Part shown: positions 36,234-51,197 of the stretch, piece by piece
Position numbering within the stretch: the stretch's first letter is position 1
How the letters are laid out: every line of letters starts with the position of its first letter
Assembly: GCA_006503535.1 (NCBI GenBank)
Contig: QYRS01000005.1
Coordinates: 3,038,001 to 3,102,000, forward strand
DNA length: 64,000 nucleotides
Origin: Arthrinium phaeospermum
Lineage: Eukaryota; Ascomycota; Sordariomycetes; Amphisphaeriales; Apiosporaceae
Direction: 5' to 3'
Position numbers and translations under genes: made by a program
Notes under the pieces: model-generated
The model's database searches: none
What the model was told of the DNA's origin: nothing
What the model saw: the letters and a program-made list of their open reading frames with translations, nothing else

Positions 36234-38861
36234 ATGACAGAACACCACCGTCAGCTAGAGCCCGGGGTGGTTGCTTCTGCTGATTTGGAACCGTGTTCGC
36301 CGAAACCGATCAACCTATCTTCACCAGCGTCCGTTCCTGCTCTCCAAGACCAGGTCGACACCTACTATACCATGTCCCAGCCGCCCGCAGCCGGCTCGCT
36401 GAGTGCGGCTGCGGCCCTGGATGCACCTGGTGTCGCGGCCAACAGCATAGACCACGTCCAATCGTACCTGGCCGTCTCTCCGATCCAACTGAATGGCGAT
36501 GGGGCACATGGAGTGGCAGAAACAATTTCTGGAGGTAACCAGGAACAAAAGGAGCATAAAGACTTCCAGAATGGGACAGCAGACACGGATGGAGACGATT
36601 ACGCCAAGGCATTCGACTCTCCAGCTGCCGAGGTGGCCGACGGTCCTCAAGACGATGTACCACAGGGCAGCGCATCCACTGCTAGCGCTGTCGATGCGAA
36701 AGGCCCCTCGATTGCCGAATCTTCGTCTGATGCCAAATCATCCCAAGTCGCATCTCCCACTGAACACTCCACACAGCCAACCGACTCCAGTCTGCAGACT
36801 TCTTCAAATCTGTCAGCTGCAGACCAGCCTCGTACAGACTTGCTCAACCAGACGGATGCTGAAAGCCCATCTGTCAAGGCCGTAGAGGCACCTTCGAAGT
36901 CGGAGCCAGATGCGCCTGGTGCACCTCAAGCTGGCGAACCTATCGACATCCAGGCGTTGGTTGATAACATCACCGCCAGAGCAGCAGCTTCAGATGCCAA
37001 TCAAGCAAGCAGTCCACCCAAACCAGATGACTCCCAAACGGTAGCAAATCCCCAGCATCTGCAAGCACAAGCGTCCACACAAGCTTCGTCTTTACCTCCT
37101 AGACCCCCCGTATCCCAACAGCCAACTTCGGCCTCCTTGCATGCTGAAGAGGTCAAGCGGTTCCCGCATGCCAATGTCCCAGCCACTTTTCCCGTGCCAC
37201 CCTCTGCGGGTATGTCATACCCTTATGGTACTGATGTGAGCTATCCACCACCTCCCACCATGAATTCCACAACCCACCCTCCGATGCCCATAGCCCAATA
37301 TAGCCAAGCTCCAGGTCTACCCAACAACGTACACGTCTCCGAACCCCAGCCGCTGCAGCAGACATATGAGATCTTCTTGCAAGAAGAGCGCAAGTATGTC
37401 TCTGAGGCGAAATGGGATAGGTTCCCCGAGGGATCGAGACTGTTCATTGGTAAGCATGTCGTTGCCCACCTTTAGCCATGCCTTTTGCTGATGCCGGTAC
37501 AGGTAATCTGTCTAGTGAAAGAGTTTCCAAGCGCGAGGTGTTTGACATCTTCTCGCGTTACGGTCGCATGGCCCAGATATCGCTGAAGCAGGCTTACGGC
37601 TTCGTGCAATACCACGATGTGGCTGAAGGAAAAGCCGCAATGGACAACCTTCAAGGGGTCGAAGTTGGCGGTCGCAAGATAAGTGAGTGAACCTGTGACT
37701 TGTGACTTGTGATTGTGACTCGTCGCTCACCATAGCGGCACAGATCTTGAGCCTACCCGCGCACAAAAGAAGGAGAGCAATGATGGCGATCGACAACGCG
37801 GGAACCGAGGCAAAGGCAACAATGCCAACGAGCGAGGCCGTGCTGATGGGCGCCGCAGAGATGATTACCGTCCCCGCTCCCCGTCTCCCAGCCGTGCCAA
37901 CCACTTCAGACAAGGCTCATTCGGTCGTGAGCGAACTAATTGGGAGTCTTCCTCGTATGGCGGCCGCAGTCGAGGCCGCTCACGATCGCCGGTTTCCTAT
38001 AATGGTGGATACAGGCGGCGCAGTCCCAGCCCGCACTACCGGGGCCCACCTACAACCGAGGCCGATCTGGACATCCCCCGAAGATATGCTGGCGAGGTCC
38101 CGGATGTTCAACTACTGCTGCTGCAGGAGGTGGATAGGGACTTCGTCACTTGGGTGCAGCGATCGTTCGCCGAGCGTGGCCTCAAGGTTGATGTTATGTT
38201 CCTCAACCCTCGGTTCCCCCGCGATCTCGTGATCCAACGGCAGATAGTGGAGGGTGTTCATGGTGTATCCGAGCTGGACTACAGGGCTCAGTCGATCGCC
38301 AAGATCCCACTTCAGGTCTTTGACAGATCCGCTGGCAGACACAATGCCCGTTTCGACCAGTACCAGGACCTGGACCCCGTCATCGCCGCGGAACTTGTGG
38401 CGCGGGCCAAGTCCCTGTCTCAGATCCCATCGCCTGCAGTCTACGGTGGTGGTATGTATGCCCAAGGCGCCTATGCGCCCGGCCCTCCGGCGGCTCATAG
38501 CTATCCAACACAACAACCACCTGCACATGCGAATACTGGCCTGGCAAGCCTCAACAACCTCGACAATGCCACTCTGGCAAAAGTACTGGCCGTGATGCAA
38601 CCTGGTGCACAGGGCGCGATGCCTGGTCAGCCCATGATGCCCGATGCCGGAGTCGATGTTAATTCCATTCTGGGCGCTTTGGGAGGCAGTGGTGCAGCCC
38701 CACCACCGTTACCTCAACATGTTCCCCAGCACCACCAGCATGCTGCCAGCTACGCACCAGCGCCCTACAGCAACATGCCGCCTCAGCACCCCTCACATGC
38801 GGGTGACAACGCTCATCATGTACAGAACATCATGGCGCAGCTTTCTAGGTACCGGCAGTAA
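36234..38861 (+). CDS. NAB3: NAB3-like RRM RNA-binding protein
   Basis: Three exons (36234-37449, 37503-37682, 37744-38861) give 837 residues. The first about 390 are acidic, Ser/Gln/Pro-rich and disordered. A single RRM follows: RLFIGNLSSERVSKREVFDIF (RNP2), then AYGFVQYHD (RNP1). It resembles the Nab3 RRM in sequence and in its short loops. Next are an Arg/Ser/Gly-rich linker, a helical region (VPDVQLLLLQEVDRDFVTWV...) and a Gln/Pro-rich tail with LDNATLAKVLAVMQ, the last like the Nab3 self-assembly region. In yeast, Nab3 acts with Nrd1 in early transcription termination and nuclear RNA decay. Later in-frame ATGs, such as 36372, are possible alternative starts. Confidence 0.75.
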
Positions 38862-39865
38862 GAGGTATTCTTGGTTCTTTCTGCCGGACGTCACTTTTAG
38901 CTCTTCGCCCTTCAATGGGCTTCCAAGTTAGGATCTTGTCTCATTCAAGAATTGGAAGCAGGTGGGCATGGATGGAATGGTCGTTTGAACAACAAAGCCG
39001 GCATCACACTGTGCTTCTTCTAGCGGGATGGATGACGACGACAAGTGACAAAATCTTAATGATTCGAGATGCATTTTCAGGTTGTTTGGCGTTTTGAGCT
39101 CTTCTCGGCACGGGGAGGAAGAAGAAAAGGGAGAGAGAGAGAGAGAGAGCTTGATTCTGTTGTTTCAGGGTGTGTTATTGTCGCTTCGCATATGAATACC
39201 CCCCGGTCCTCGGTCCTCGATCCAGGCCGATACGTAGTAGATGATCTGAATTTCAAGATATCCAGCTTTGGCGAGATTTGACGTTCCATTACAAGTTACA
39301 TGCGAAGGTGATGATCGCCTGTGTACCATAGTTGTCATGTATAGGGTGGCATTTGGGGTCTTGGGTTACGTCTAAGGTAAGGCACGCACGGGAACGTGGC
39401 CGGACCAACGTCGTGCCGTATTACGCCGTACTCAGCCCTCGAGTCCGGTGGGGTGTGGAACTCACTCGGATACCCAATTCGGAAAAGGACCTCCTTCCCC
39501 ATCTATTGATCTTCCGGCGAGTGACGGGTGCCCCAGTGTAAGCTGACATGCATTGCATCCGACGTGTAAGGGGTCATACCTTATGGCGGGTATGAACCGA
39601 ACCACTCCCCCGCCCATGGGCATCCTCTTGGGGGCTCAAATAACTGACGTATATCCCGTGACGCCCTTATTCGAAGGGTCTATCTTTACTACATTTTGCC
39701 ACAAGTTCTAGTTCTAATAAACATATCTTCATCACTAGACTGACACATATTCTTTCGTTTTCTACATCTGGCATCCCTCGTTGTTTTGTGAGACTTGCGC
39801 GCCCAAGCAGTCTTTCATACCACTTATTATTCCTACGAAAACGGTGTATTACTGTCACATTCAAC
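38862..39865. other. Intergenic with a short GA repeat
   Basis: 3' flank of the NAB3-like gene and promoter of QCR8. A (GA)n microsatellite lies at about 39131-39149. Nothing else is seen. Confidence 0.55.
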
Positions 39866-40676
39866 ATGAGACCTAGCCAAATCTTACGAGATGAGCCGCC
39901 GGTGGGCAAGTATGGCAAGTATGTTGCGCCTCAGTTTTCACCGCTTAACCAGGATTACTGACGAGTGCTGGCCAGATATCTGAACAAAGCCACCTGGGGA
40001 AATCTAGGTAATGTCAAAGTGTCTTTCCACGATATCCATATCCCAGAACATCCACACCAAGCACAGCGAGCGTAGTGGTACCGGCTCTGGATGTCACAGA
40101 GTTTTGTCATCTTGCCTCTTCGTTGCCCCTGAGCACCCCGTCTCCCGCTTCCCCTCCCTGGTGTCCCTCCGGTCTCACCTGCTTGGGTGTAGTACTGATA
40201 AACCGGCAATGCAAAACAGGCGTCGCTACCCCTGAGCGCGGCATCATCACCTACTCCCTCTCGTCGAACCGGCAGAACATCCTCGCCGGCGCGGCCCATT
40301 CCGCCGTCTTCAACACCTGGCGCCGGTTCGCGGCCCAGGTCCTCTTCTGGGCGCCGCCGCTGGTGGCGGCGTATTATGCCATGGATTGGGCTAATAAGCG
40401 GTACGTCATGAGTCTTGGCCTTTTGTTTACATCTTTGGTCTCTTTTCTTGCCCCTCGTCGATGGATGGGAACATGCTCATTCAGCCCCCTTTCTTCACGT
40501 CGCTGTTATTCCGCGCATGGGATGTGGAAGAAGAATAGGCCATATAGGAGGAAACGAAGAAGGCTTTTAGGCAATTTGTCGGAATTACTGTTTGAGGGAG
40601 ACCATAACTGACTGGGGTTTCCAGAAATAAGTACCTGTATTCCAAAAAGGGACGGGCTGCTTTAAAGGAGGAGTAA
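39866..40676 (+). CDS. QCR8: Cytochrome bc1 complex subunit 8 (ubiquinone-binding subunit QP-C)
   Basis: Four exons (39866-39918, 39976-40007, 40220-40400, 40625-40676) join exactly in phase to 105 residues. The protein starts MRPSQILRDE, continues YLNKATWGNLG, and then has the family signature TPERGIITYSLSSNRQN. A helix precedes the single membrane segment (FAAQVLFWAPPLVAAYYAM). It ends NKYLYSKKGRAALKEE. It is a small structural subunit of respiratory complex III in the inner mitochondrial membrane. Four exons in about 0.8 kb, with a 32-nt exon 2, explain why it is easy to miss. Confidence 0.92.
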
Positions 40677-41033
40677 TTCGAGCGTTATGGGACTACATAG
40701 GCCTTGAGTTGTGTATCAAATGTACCGTGTCTTCAACCAATACACCACGGTGTCTCTTCCTACCATTCCTCTCCAACTTGAGCCTCTGTCTCCAATGTGC
40801 CCTCTGGTCGCACCTCGTGGGATTATCACCCCTTCCCTATTGGGCCTCGTGCGCCCTGCACCCCTGTCAGGTCGGTCAAATATGTATAGAAGTCTATCCT
40901 TGCTCCCCGTCCTTCCCCGCGCCGCCGCCCCGCCCCCACTCGGCGTGAAAAGCCCCGGATTATCTGCCTGTATAATCTGGGAAGCCCCTCTTTACGACGC
41001 AATACGGACAAGCCATGCCTCACTCAAGCTTGA

Positions 41034-42822
<1,789 letters not shown>

Positions 42823-43550
42823 CTTCGGGGTGAGAATTCATTACGTGGCCATAGGTCAGGCATAGGTAGTCTGACATTAGAGAGGCACGACTGGGCAAGG
42901 GGCTAGAAAAGGGGCATAGTACAAATTTCTTCTCTAAGAGCCGAGACGATGTAACCTTGTGACTCTGTATGTATGTAAGTCCAAGTGGGCAATGGTGGTC
43001 GTTCGTACAAAATTTGAAAAATGCTATCGCAGCATCCAGGGGCGCGATGACGTGCTCCAAGACAGCCCATCAGAGCCGGCTTTACACACAAGTCCACGCC
43101 AAACAGGAGATGGGCGCACCGATAGCACATGCGTCGGCTGCTGCGCGTAGGGTTCTGTCTGGAAGGACCGGGCTATTCGCGGGGTGTCCAACAGGATTGG
43201 TCTCCAACTCCGTAATTGCGCTACCGAATAGAGCAGGGTGAAGTTGGGGGTTTCTCAGCGACAAGCGGGGAGACACGGGAGATGTGCCTATTAAATACCG
43301 CATCACGACTCTTTTAAACCCCTCCCTTGCTCCCTCCACTCTCTGGGATATTGGGCACATGCGGGGTATGGGGTAGATCCTTGTTCGATGCGACTGGGAT
43401 GCTACGTAGGAGTGGCGTGCTACATGAAAGAAAATGCCTTCATTTCGACGCCCACAGACATGTCAAAGCTCTAATCACTATTAGGAGATTGCCCTCGCAC
43501 CCTCACCATCGGAAGGCTGTAATAACGGATCAGCCTACCCATCTCCAACC
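42823..43550. other. Intergenic between sulfatase and transporter
   Basis: 728 bp. No gene or repeat is seen. It contains the transporter promoter. Confidence 0.5.
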
Positions 43551-45259
43551 ATGCCGTCCGCTCCCGCGCCCGGCTCCGGGGGCATCGTCCACCGGCTTGC
43601 CTCGTCTTTCAACCTCCGTCTGGCCTACTCCTGCGCCCTCATCACCCTGTCCCAAGTCAACTTCGGGATGGACCAAGGCGCCTTCTCCAACACCCAGGCC
43701 ATGCCCGCCTTCGTCCGCAAGTTCGGCGTCTACGACGCCCGGACCGCCGGCTACAAGCTCGAGCCGTACTACCTCTCTCTACTGAACAGCCTGACCTATA
43801 TTGGCTTCGCCTTCGGCCTCGTGACGGGCAACACCATCAGCGCCCTGTGGGGGCGCCGCCGCTGCTTCCTCGTCATGATCGGGTGGGCCGTCACGGGGGC
43901 CCTCGTCCTGGTCACCGCGCAGAACCGGTGGCAGATGCTGACGGGCCGCGTCGTCGCCTACGTCTACATCGGCATGGAGCTCGCCGTGGTGCCCGTGCTG
44001 CAGTCGGAGCTGGTGCCCAGCCCGGTGCGCGGATTCGTCGTGGCCACCTACCAGTCGAGCCTGCTGCTCGGCCAGCTGATCCAGGCCCTGGTCTGCCGGG
44101 GCACCAGCACGCTGGAGGGCGACGGGTCGTGGCGCATTCCGCTGGGCCTGCTGTTCGTCGTGCCGGTGTTGTTGTTCGGCGGGGTCTGGTACCTGCCCGA
44201 GTCGCCCCGCTGGCTGCTGCAGAAGGACCGGCCCGGGGAGGCGATGGATAACTTGAGGCTGTTGAGGGAGGGTCGTTTCAGTGACGGCGAGATCGAGGGC
44301 GAGTTCAGGGAGTACGAGGCCACCATCAACAATACCGTCCAGCAGGGGCACTTCAAAGAGCTCTTCCATGGCCGTAAGTTTCCGGCCGACGCCGCGTTCG
44401 TGTGGATATTGTATGGTATCAAACAACTGACGGTGGGGCGTGGCAGTCAATCTCAAGCGAACCTGGATCGTCATCGGGACCAATGTGTTCCTACAATTGA
44501 CCGGCCAGAACTTCACGTCGGTGTACGGGACCTATTTCATCGGATCCATTGGCGTCGTGAACCCCTTCACCATGACGAGCGTAAACACGGCCATCAACAT
44601 TGTCATGACCCTCGTGACGCAGAGTCTCACAGACGTGGTGGGCAGGATGTGAGTTGTGTCATTATGTCCAAATTGCCTTTCGAGTCTCCACAAACCCCTT
44701 TACTGATCTTTCCCGCCGTAGACCGCTCATGCTAGCCGGCGCCACGATCCAGACGGGCGCGCTCTTCACCATGGGCGGGCTGGGCACGAGCCCGGACCCC
44801 TCCCTCTCCGTGAAAACGGGCATCGTGGCCATGGTGACGGTCTTCGGTGTCGGCTTCCAGCTGGGCTGGGCCCCGCTCGCCCACGTCATCGCGGCCGAGG
44901 TGCCGACGCAGCGCCTGCGGGACAAGACCTACGCCGTCGGGTCCGTCTTCAATATTGCGATACAGTTCCTCGTGTCGTTCAGCGTCCCGTACCTCCTCAA
45001 CGATGAGTACGCCGGCCTTGGGAGTAGGGTCGGTTTCATATTCGGTTCCACGGCTTTCGGGGCTGTTTTGTTTACCTGGTTCTGCATACCGGAGTGCAGT
45101 GGGCGGACGCTTGAGGAGATTGACCGGCTTTTCCTGCGGGGCACGGCGATACGGGATTTCGGAAAGGCTGGAAGGGTTCTGGATGAAGAGGTGGTGGAGG
45201 ATCGGACCCTGGAAGGTAAAGAAGAACTCGGTAGGGGCAGTCAGCAAGATGCCCCTTAA
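43551..45259 (+). CDS. MFS sugar-type transporter
   Basis: Three exons (43551-44373, 44447-44648, 44722-45259) give 520 residues. The sugar-porter signatures are all present: LWGRRRC after helix 2-3, LTGRVVAYVYIGMELAVVPVLQSEL, PESPRWLLQKD before the central loop, GQNFTSVYGTYF in helix 7, and PECSGRTLEEIDRLF at the end. About 12 membrane segments can be traced. It resembles fungal proton symporters for hexoses and alpha-glucosides. Being next to and co-oriented with the sulfatase suggests, but does not show, uptake of a sulfated or desulfated organic compound. Confidence 0.92.
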
Positions 45260-46128
45260 ATATTTATAGGTCTACTAGAAGAACCACCATCTCTACCGTC
45301 TTACTGTTATAATGAGAATCAAAAGTTGAGATAGCACGCTTGCCGAGTTAGGGCCCTTGAGAACACTTATTCTTTATAATGCGTAGTCTCTGGTCGAATT
45401 CGACGATTGCAAGAATAATGTTCGAGAAGGCTGGGTCGATAATGTGTCCAGCCGCACGTGTTGGAGCCCCTATCTCTCCAATGTCACTAATTCTGATTGC
45501 AAGAGCCCAAACACGAATCTTGAGATCGCGTTCCGGGTTTGTGGTACGTCTGGGTTCCAAAACAGCACTGTCTCTCTTTGGTGTGTAAGGGCCATACAAC
45601 CTTGCGGTCGGCTGAAGCAGGGTGATGTACAGTAGACAACCCCTAGCCGGAGCCCAAGCGCCCTGTTAGGCGCCCATCACCCGTGAGTAACCACCACTTA
45701 GTCCCCCTTTCTACCACCCTGCCGTATCTCGCCTACTAGGTGACACTGCAGCTGCTACTTGAGACTGCGCTACCAAACCAAACATGACAGTAATCGCGAT
45801 GGTAATCATGGGACGGAAGCAGTACAACATGACCAACTCAGCTCTTACTGGACCACTGAAACCTCGTTGTCAAGTCTTCTTCGATCGAGATCCAGAATGA
45901 GACATGTAGCGCTTGCATAAGAAGCTCAGTGTGAGGTGTCTCTAATTTTGGGCACCAACCTCGACCTGCTGCTCTCATGCTTGTGAGTCTTCTGTCCGAC
46001 ATCCGAATTCTTCAGCCCCGATCTCACATCATCATCTCATTCTCGCAAGTGCATGTATTTTATGTTTAAACCTGCTCCATCGTTCCCTCGAAAAAAAACC
46101 ACCACCACACCACCACACCACTCGCACA
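45260..46128. other. Intergenic, no convincing gene
   Basis: 869 bp including a short A tract (46091-46098) and CACCA repeats just before the next start codon. Confidence 0.5.
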
Positions 46129-48293
46129 ATGTCGCATCGGCGGCTCTCACAGCACAGCATCGAGCTGTCTGAAATATCGACCAGGCATTCGTCCATGGTT
46201 TACACCTCAAACTCTCCCATCTCCCAGATTCAAGGCCTTCTTGCCCAACCCCCAGAGTATGGGCCTAGCCACGATGCTTTCGTGAACGAGGTTGATGATG
46301 CCCCTGGCTTGCACGACAACCCATCTGCCACCCCAACGAGACCCAAAGGTCCACGGTTCTGGCGCAGGATTGGTAAAGAAGGACTCGTGGTGATTCCCCT
46401 TGGCTCTATACTTCTCCTTGTATCAATTGCCTTTCTACAATTCCTATGGTTTCAAGCCCGCAAAGCCAGAGATGGGAGAAACCCCCACAAGCTCTGGCGA
46501 ACAATCGTTTTCCGGGACTGGCTTCCGAGAACCGTTACTATCACAGCAGTGATTATGCGCAGTTTGATCACTGCCCAAGCCGCAATCGCTGCACCTATGG
46601 TAGCAGCAATGATTGTCGAGTCATCAGTCCATATTACGCAATTGCCCATTTTGTCGATTGCTCGAGGGGTCAATCTATCCCCAGCGAGTCTGGCAATACC
46701 AGTTTATACGAATGCTCGGGTTACTTCAAAGTACCTTTACCCGTTACTCGTTACTACGATATGCCTTCTCACCCTTGGAGGTCAGTTCATTTCCACACTT
46801 CTGCTATCAGATTTCCAGGACACCAGCATAGCCAGTCCACCCAACTCCACCATACATAGGACGGGGTCGGATTTTGATTTGATGGGATTCGAAAACCAAC
46901 CTTTTTGGACGCAAGCCCCTCAAGCCTTTTGGAGATTCGCGGAACATCATGTCCCCAAACGGAATTCAACCCCAAACTTGGTAGATACCGGTGTTACATT
47001 ACGCGCTATTATCCCATGGCTAGATGAGAAATCCCGTTCGGGCCTCAGCTTTTACACAGGCAAGGCTCTGACCTGGGATGCCAGGGTGGTTTGTTTTAGC
47101 CCTTCGTTGGAGAACACAAGTTTCGTCGCAGATTCAATATCGTTAAAGATACAAGGCTCATTGACGTACAATGTGACCTATTCTCCTCTTATTCAACCAA
47201 AAGACGCTTCCATGGAACTGGTCAACTGTACTGTATCATGGATCCCCTCAGTATCGGTTTGCCAGGTTGGTACTAAATTCGCACTCGAATTATCACAGGC
47301 CCAAGCTCTAGGATTCAATTCAGATCCCGGTCTTCCCATCTCTATGCGGTCTGACAACTATTTGGTTATTATGTTAAGCGGGCTTAACGTAGACGCGTGG
47401 TGGACTTTGAATGCAACTTTCGCTGACGATCAGAGCGACACAGAATGGTCCATTCGAAGAGACGGCCCATGGACCATGGCATTGAACTCTTCTGGTGACC
47501 AGATGCTCGCGCTGAGCTATTGTTGCACGACGCCCACCATGCAATATTTGGACGTCGCCATGAACGGGACCTCAGGGGCGCAGAGCCTACCATTAAGGTC
47601 TTACGGGATCCTGGAGAGCAGCACCAATCGAGTATTGAGACTAATCGTGACCAATTTCGCCCACTTCGGAGACAGCTAGGCACCACACTGGAAAATCTGA
47701 CCCTTCAGGATCGCGGGATACTTTCTCTCGAGATTCCAAATACAAGCCAGCCTCCAGACGGTGAGGAGGTAGGACCTCTTTCAAGGTTCTTGGGAAGCAA
47801 CGTCCTAACATTCAGTCTCGTCGAACTTTCCTTCCCGCCTGTGCACGAAATTCACAGCGTTCTGTTTAGGGACATAATAGACGACACCGGGAATCCAGCC
47901 TTGGCTCTCCAGGCTTTTTCAACAACTCTAAACCAAATGCTGTATTACGAAACCAGTTACAGATGGACCAACAACAACTCAATCACCTACGTGGCAGCAA
48001 GAAGCATGTCTATACCAGTTGGACGGGCCGGATTCATGAGTGTTATCGCTATTGTTGCTGCCCATCTCGGCATCCTAGTCGTCACTACGGTTCTGTTCGT
48101 CCAACGTACGAAATCTACCTTGATTGGGAATCCTTGGCAGTCGATAGCCCAAGTGGTATCTGATGAAACCATGCCGATTTTGACCCAAATGGATGGTATG
48201 GAAGACCGAAAGGATGAGGAAATGCCCAATGTGACGGGTAATATCCAGCGACGACAGAATGGCAGAACTGAGTTCGGCGAGAAACAGGAATAG
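46129..48293 (+). CDS. Large fungal membrane protein of unknown function (one apparent frameshift)
   Basis: It starts at ATG 46129. The first frame runs to 47679, and the continuation ends at TAG before 48294. They join as NFAHFGD then QLGTTLENLTL if one C is restored near 47673, giving about 721 residues without introns. The N-terminus is cytosol-like and Ser-rich. Hydrophobic segments follow at about residues 84-108, 138-163 and 203-227, then a long domain with several N-glycosylation sequons (NST, NVT, NCT, NAT), and a last segment (FMSVIAIVAAHLGILVVTTVLFV) before an acidic tail. This is the layout of an expanded ascomycete family with no known role. Confidence 0.7.
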
Positions 48294-49072
48294 GTCGACT
48301 GCAACGGCAGGTGGCAACATCAAGGAGTCATTAGACGTATCCATCCCGTCTGTATTCGAGGAAATGGAATGGAAAGCTCATGGGGCTGTTGATTGTGTGT
48401 CGTTCAGAACACAGTGGCCTCATCTCAAATGCGTCCCCCCTGATGGGTTCCAACAACCATGTCTTCGAAAGGAGCTGGGGAAGAGGTGGACTACATGATT
48501 CGAGGAGTGGATAATTCATGAGATTTATGAGCGAGATGGGGTGGCGTCCTGTTTTCATATCTTTCGTTGGGTGTTTTCAGTTTAATGGCCTCGGCAAGGA
48601 AATAAACGAATTCGGTTGATTTCTTTTGAGACATGAATGGGCAGCTTATTTACTGCTTTCAGGTACTGCGTGTAAAGGATAGTTTATCCGGCATCTATAA
48701 TCTTTGCTAAGTTAAAAGAGTAGCACCATTGGATTGAGGAATAGTTCTAGGTGCCGAACTCCGAGGGACTTTCAGGTCTTATGTACACACTTGGTGCTCA
48801 GCACAGCAGCCCCTACTCAACAGATCTACGCTGACGCAAATTTTACAATATCCAGATCGAATGGTTTCCTTTCTTCATGCTAAAACGTAGGCCCCTGACT
48901 GGCATGAGCGACGTTCTTCACGGACAAGTGATTGTTTCCAACATGCTTTTCGCAAGTAGAGTCAAATGGATGATCTTGAATTTCACTACAGTGCAAAGGC
49001 TAAAACGTTTCAAAAATTACAGGACATAAACGTCATATTTCTCAAATCCTCATCACACCTCCTTCCCCCCTC
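48294..49072. other. Intergenic between convergent genes
   Basis: 779 bp. Nothing recognised. Confidence 0.5.
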
Positions 49073-51197
49073 TCAGTTACCCCCCAGAATATCCTCCGAA
49101 GCCTTCTCGCTCACCAAATAAACCGACACCACCGGAAACGCCCCCGGGATCCGCGGGAACACGCTGGCGTCCACCACCCTCAGCCCCTCGACCCCGCGCA
49201 CGCGGAACTTGGAGTCCAGGACCGCCTTCTCGTCGTCATCGGCCCCGATGGCGCAGGTCGAGGTGACGTGGTGCCCGAACATCTGGTTGCGGATGAACTC
49301 CTCGTCGGATTTTCCCGAGGCGTCGTTGCAGCGGCCGTCGGTCCGGTTGATGTCCCGGCAGGGCGGGCCGGTGATGTTGACGGGCCCCGCGCCGCCGGTC
49401 GAGTTGTCGGGGACGTTGAGGAAGGCGCGGCGGCCCCACGCGACCACGTCCTGCAGGGCGCCGAGGTCCGTCGCGGCGCCGTCGGTGAAGTAGTTGAAGT
49501 TGATCTCGGGCATGTCGGTCGGGTCGGCGGAGCGGAGCTTGACGGTGCCGGCGCGGTTCTGGGGGTGCATTTTCACGGCGTGCATGCCCCAGGTGTTGGG
49601 CGGCTCGGTGAAGTCCTGGCCGGGCGTCTTGGGCCAGAAGCCGCGGAAGGTAAAAGGGCCCGCGAAGACGAGGGCGTCGCGCTCGCCGTCGGGGGAGTGG
49701 TCCGTCTTAAGCATGAAGGCGTTGCTGTTGGGGCCGGCGCGGGTGTAAGGGCCCTTGCCCTGCAGGAAGAGGGCGTAGCACGGGTCCGCGGCGTCGCCTT
49801 GGAAGGTGCAGACGGGGTCGGGGTCCTGGCCGGGCGGCGTGGCGAAGGTGAAGTTCTCCTTGGCCAGGCCGAAGATGCCGATCTCCTCGTTGTCTTGCAT
49901 GTTGGTGCCGACGCCGGGCAGGTCGGCGACGACGGGGATCTGCAGCTTAGTCAGGTCGGATGCGGCGCCGATGCCGCTCAGCATCAGTAGCTGCGGCGTG
50001 TTGAAGGCGCCGCCGGAGAGGATCACCTCCTTCTTGGCGCAGACCTGCTTGGGGGCAGGCTTCTTGCTGCCGTCGTGGCGCAGGTCGCCCTGGTAGGCGC
50101 TCTTGCCCTCGAGGTACTCGACGCCGATGGCGCGCTGGGGCTGGCCGGGCGGGCCCGGCTGGAAGAGGACGCGGGACGCCAAGGCGTTGAGCTTGAGGCT
50201 CAGGGGGTGTCCCTCTCGCATGGTGTCGAGGATGCGGTTGCGGGAGCTGTAGCGGCCCCAGGTAGCGTTGACGTGGAAGGGGAGGGCGAAGGTGCCCGTG
50301 GTGGTGTCGCGCTTGGGGTCGAGCGAGTTGACGTCGGCGGTCAGGAGCTCGGGAAGCTTCGCAGGGTCCTGGCCAATCTCCTTGACCATGCCAGTCAGGA
50401 TATCGCGCGCCTGCGTCGAGGCCAGGTACTGGTTGCCATCGCCGATGGTGACCTCGAGATACCCATCCTTACCGTGGCCGGGCGTGCCGGCGGGCAGGTA
50501 GGTGTTCTTCTCCATCTTCTCGAAGAGCGACCGCATGTGGGTGGCGCTCCAGGAGTCGTCGCCAGTGATGTCCTTGATGAAGTCCCAGTCGCTGTCGCCA
50601 GGCAGGTGGACACCGCCGGCGTTGATGATGGAGGAGCCACCGAGCGTAGCACCGCGGGGGTACTGCACACCCAGAACCTCCGAGCCCTTGGGCTCGGTGC
50701 CACCGGGACCGACGAAGAGCTCGCCGTTGGGCTTCTTCCATACCAGGTGGTCGTTCTTCAGTGTCCGTTCCATGTCATCGTAGTGCTTGACATAGAAGCT
50801 CCTGTACTTGAAATGTCAGCAATCCGAGTCATCCCAAGGTTATCATGCGGCAAGAGGTGTACTGACCAGTGCAGGCTCTCCTTAATGCCAGTGCTTTTGA
50901 AGAACGAGGCGACGTTGGTGTCCGGGTCGGCACTCTCATTGTCACCGGCCTCGAGCAGAAGAGTCTTGTGGCCAGCACGGGCGAGGTTGGCAGCAAGGGG
51001 GCCACCACCGGGGCCGCTACCGACGACAACGTAGTCGTACTCTGCCGTCTCCGGGCGGCATGTCTCGTCGGCAGCAGGGCCACGAGGAGCCGGGGGACCA
51101 GGAGGGCTAGGGGGCCCGGGGGACTGGGAAGAGCCGACGTCGCGCTTGCGGCGGCGAGGAGCAAGCCACACAGGCTGGGAAAAGAGTGGCTTCGCAT
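49073..51197 (-). CDS. Secreted GMC oxidoreductase (one apparent frameshift)
   Basis: Exon 1 (51197-50867) begins MRSHSFPSLCGLLLAAASATSA, a clear signal peptide. It then needs a one-base shift in the C-rich Pro linker near 51115 to reach VVVGSGPGGGPLAANLA (FAD dinucleotide fold). The gtcagt...gtacag intron gives LHWSFYVKHYDD. Exon 2 (50801-49073) carries GVQYPRGATLGGSSIINAGG (GMC signature 1), SGGAFNTPQLLMLSGIG (signature 2), GHHVTSTCAIG with the catalytic His, and VVDASVFPRIPGAFP. The C-terminus is normal. GMC enzymes oxidise alcohols or sugars and release hydrogen peroxide. This clade is typical of secreted, plant-material-active fungal oxidases, but the substrate is unknown. Confidence 0.9.

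Noticed and set aside
49268..49990. 240-codon plus-strand frame rich in Val/Gly/Ala
   Set aside because: Shadow of the GMC oxidoreductase coding strand with the same codon-bias cause.
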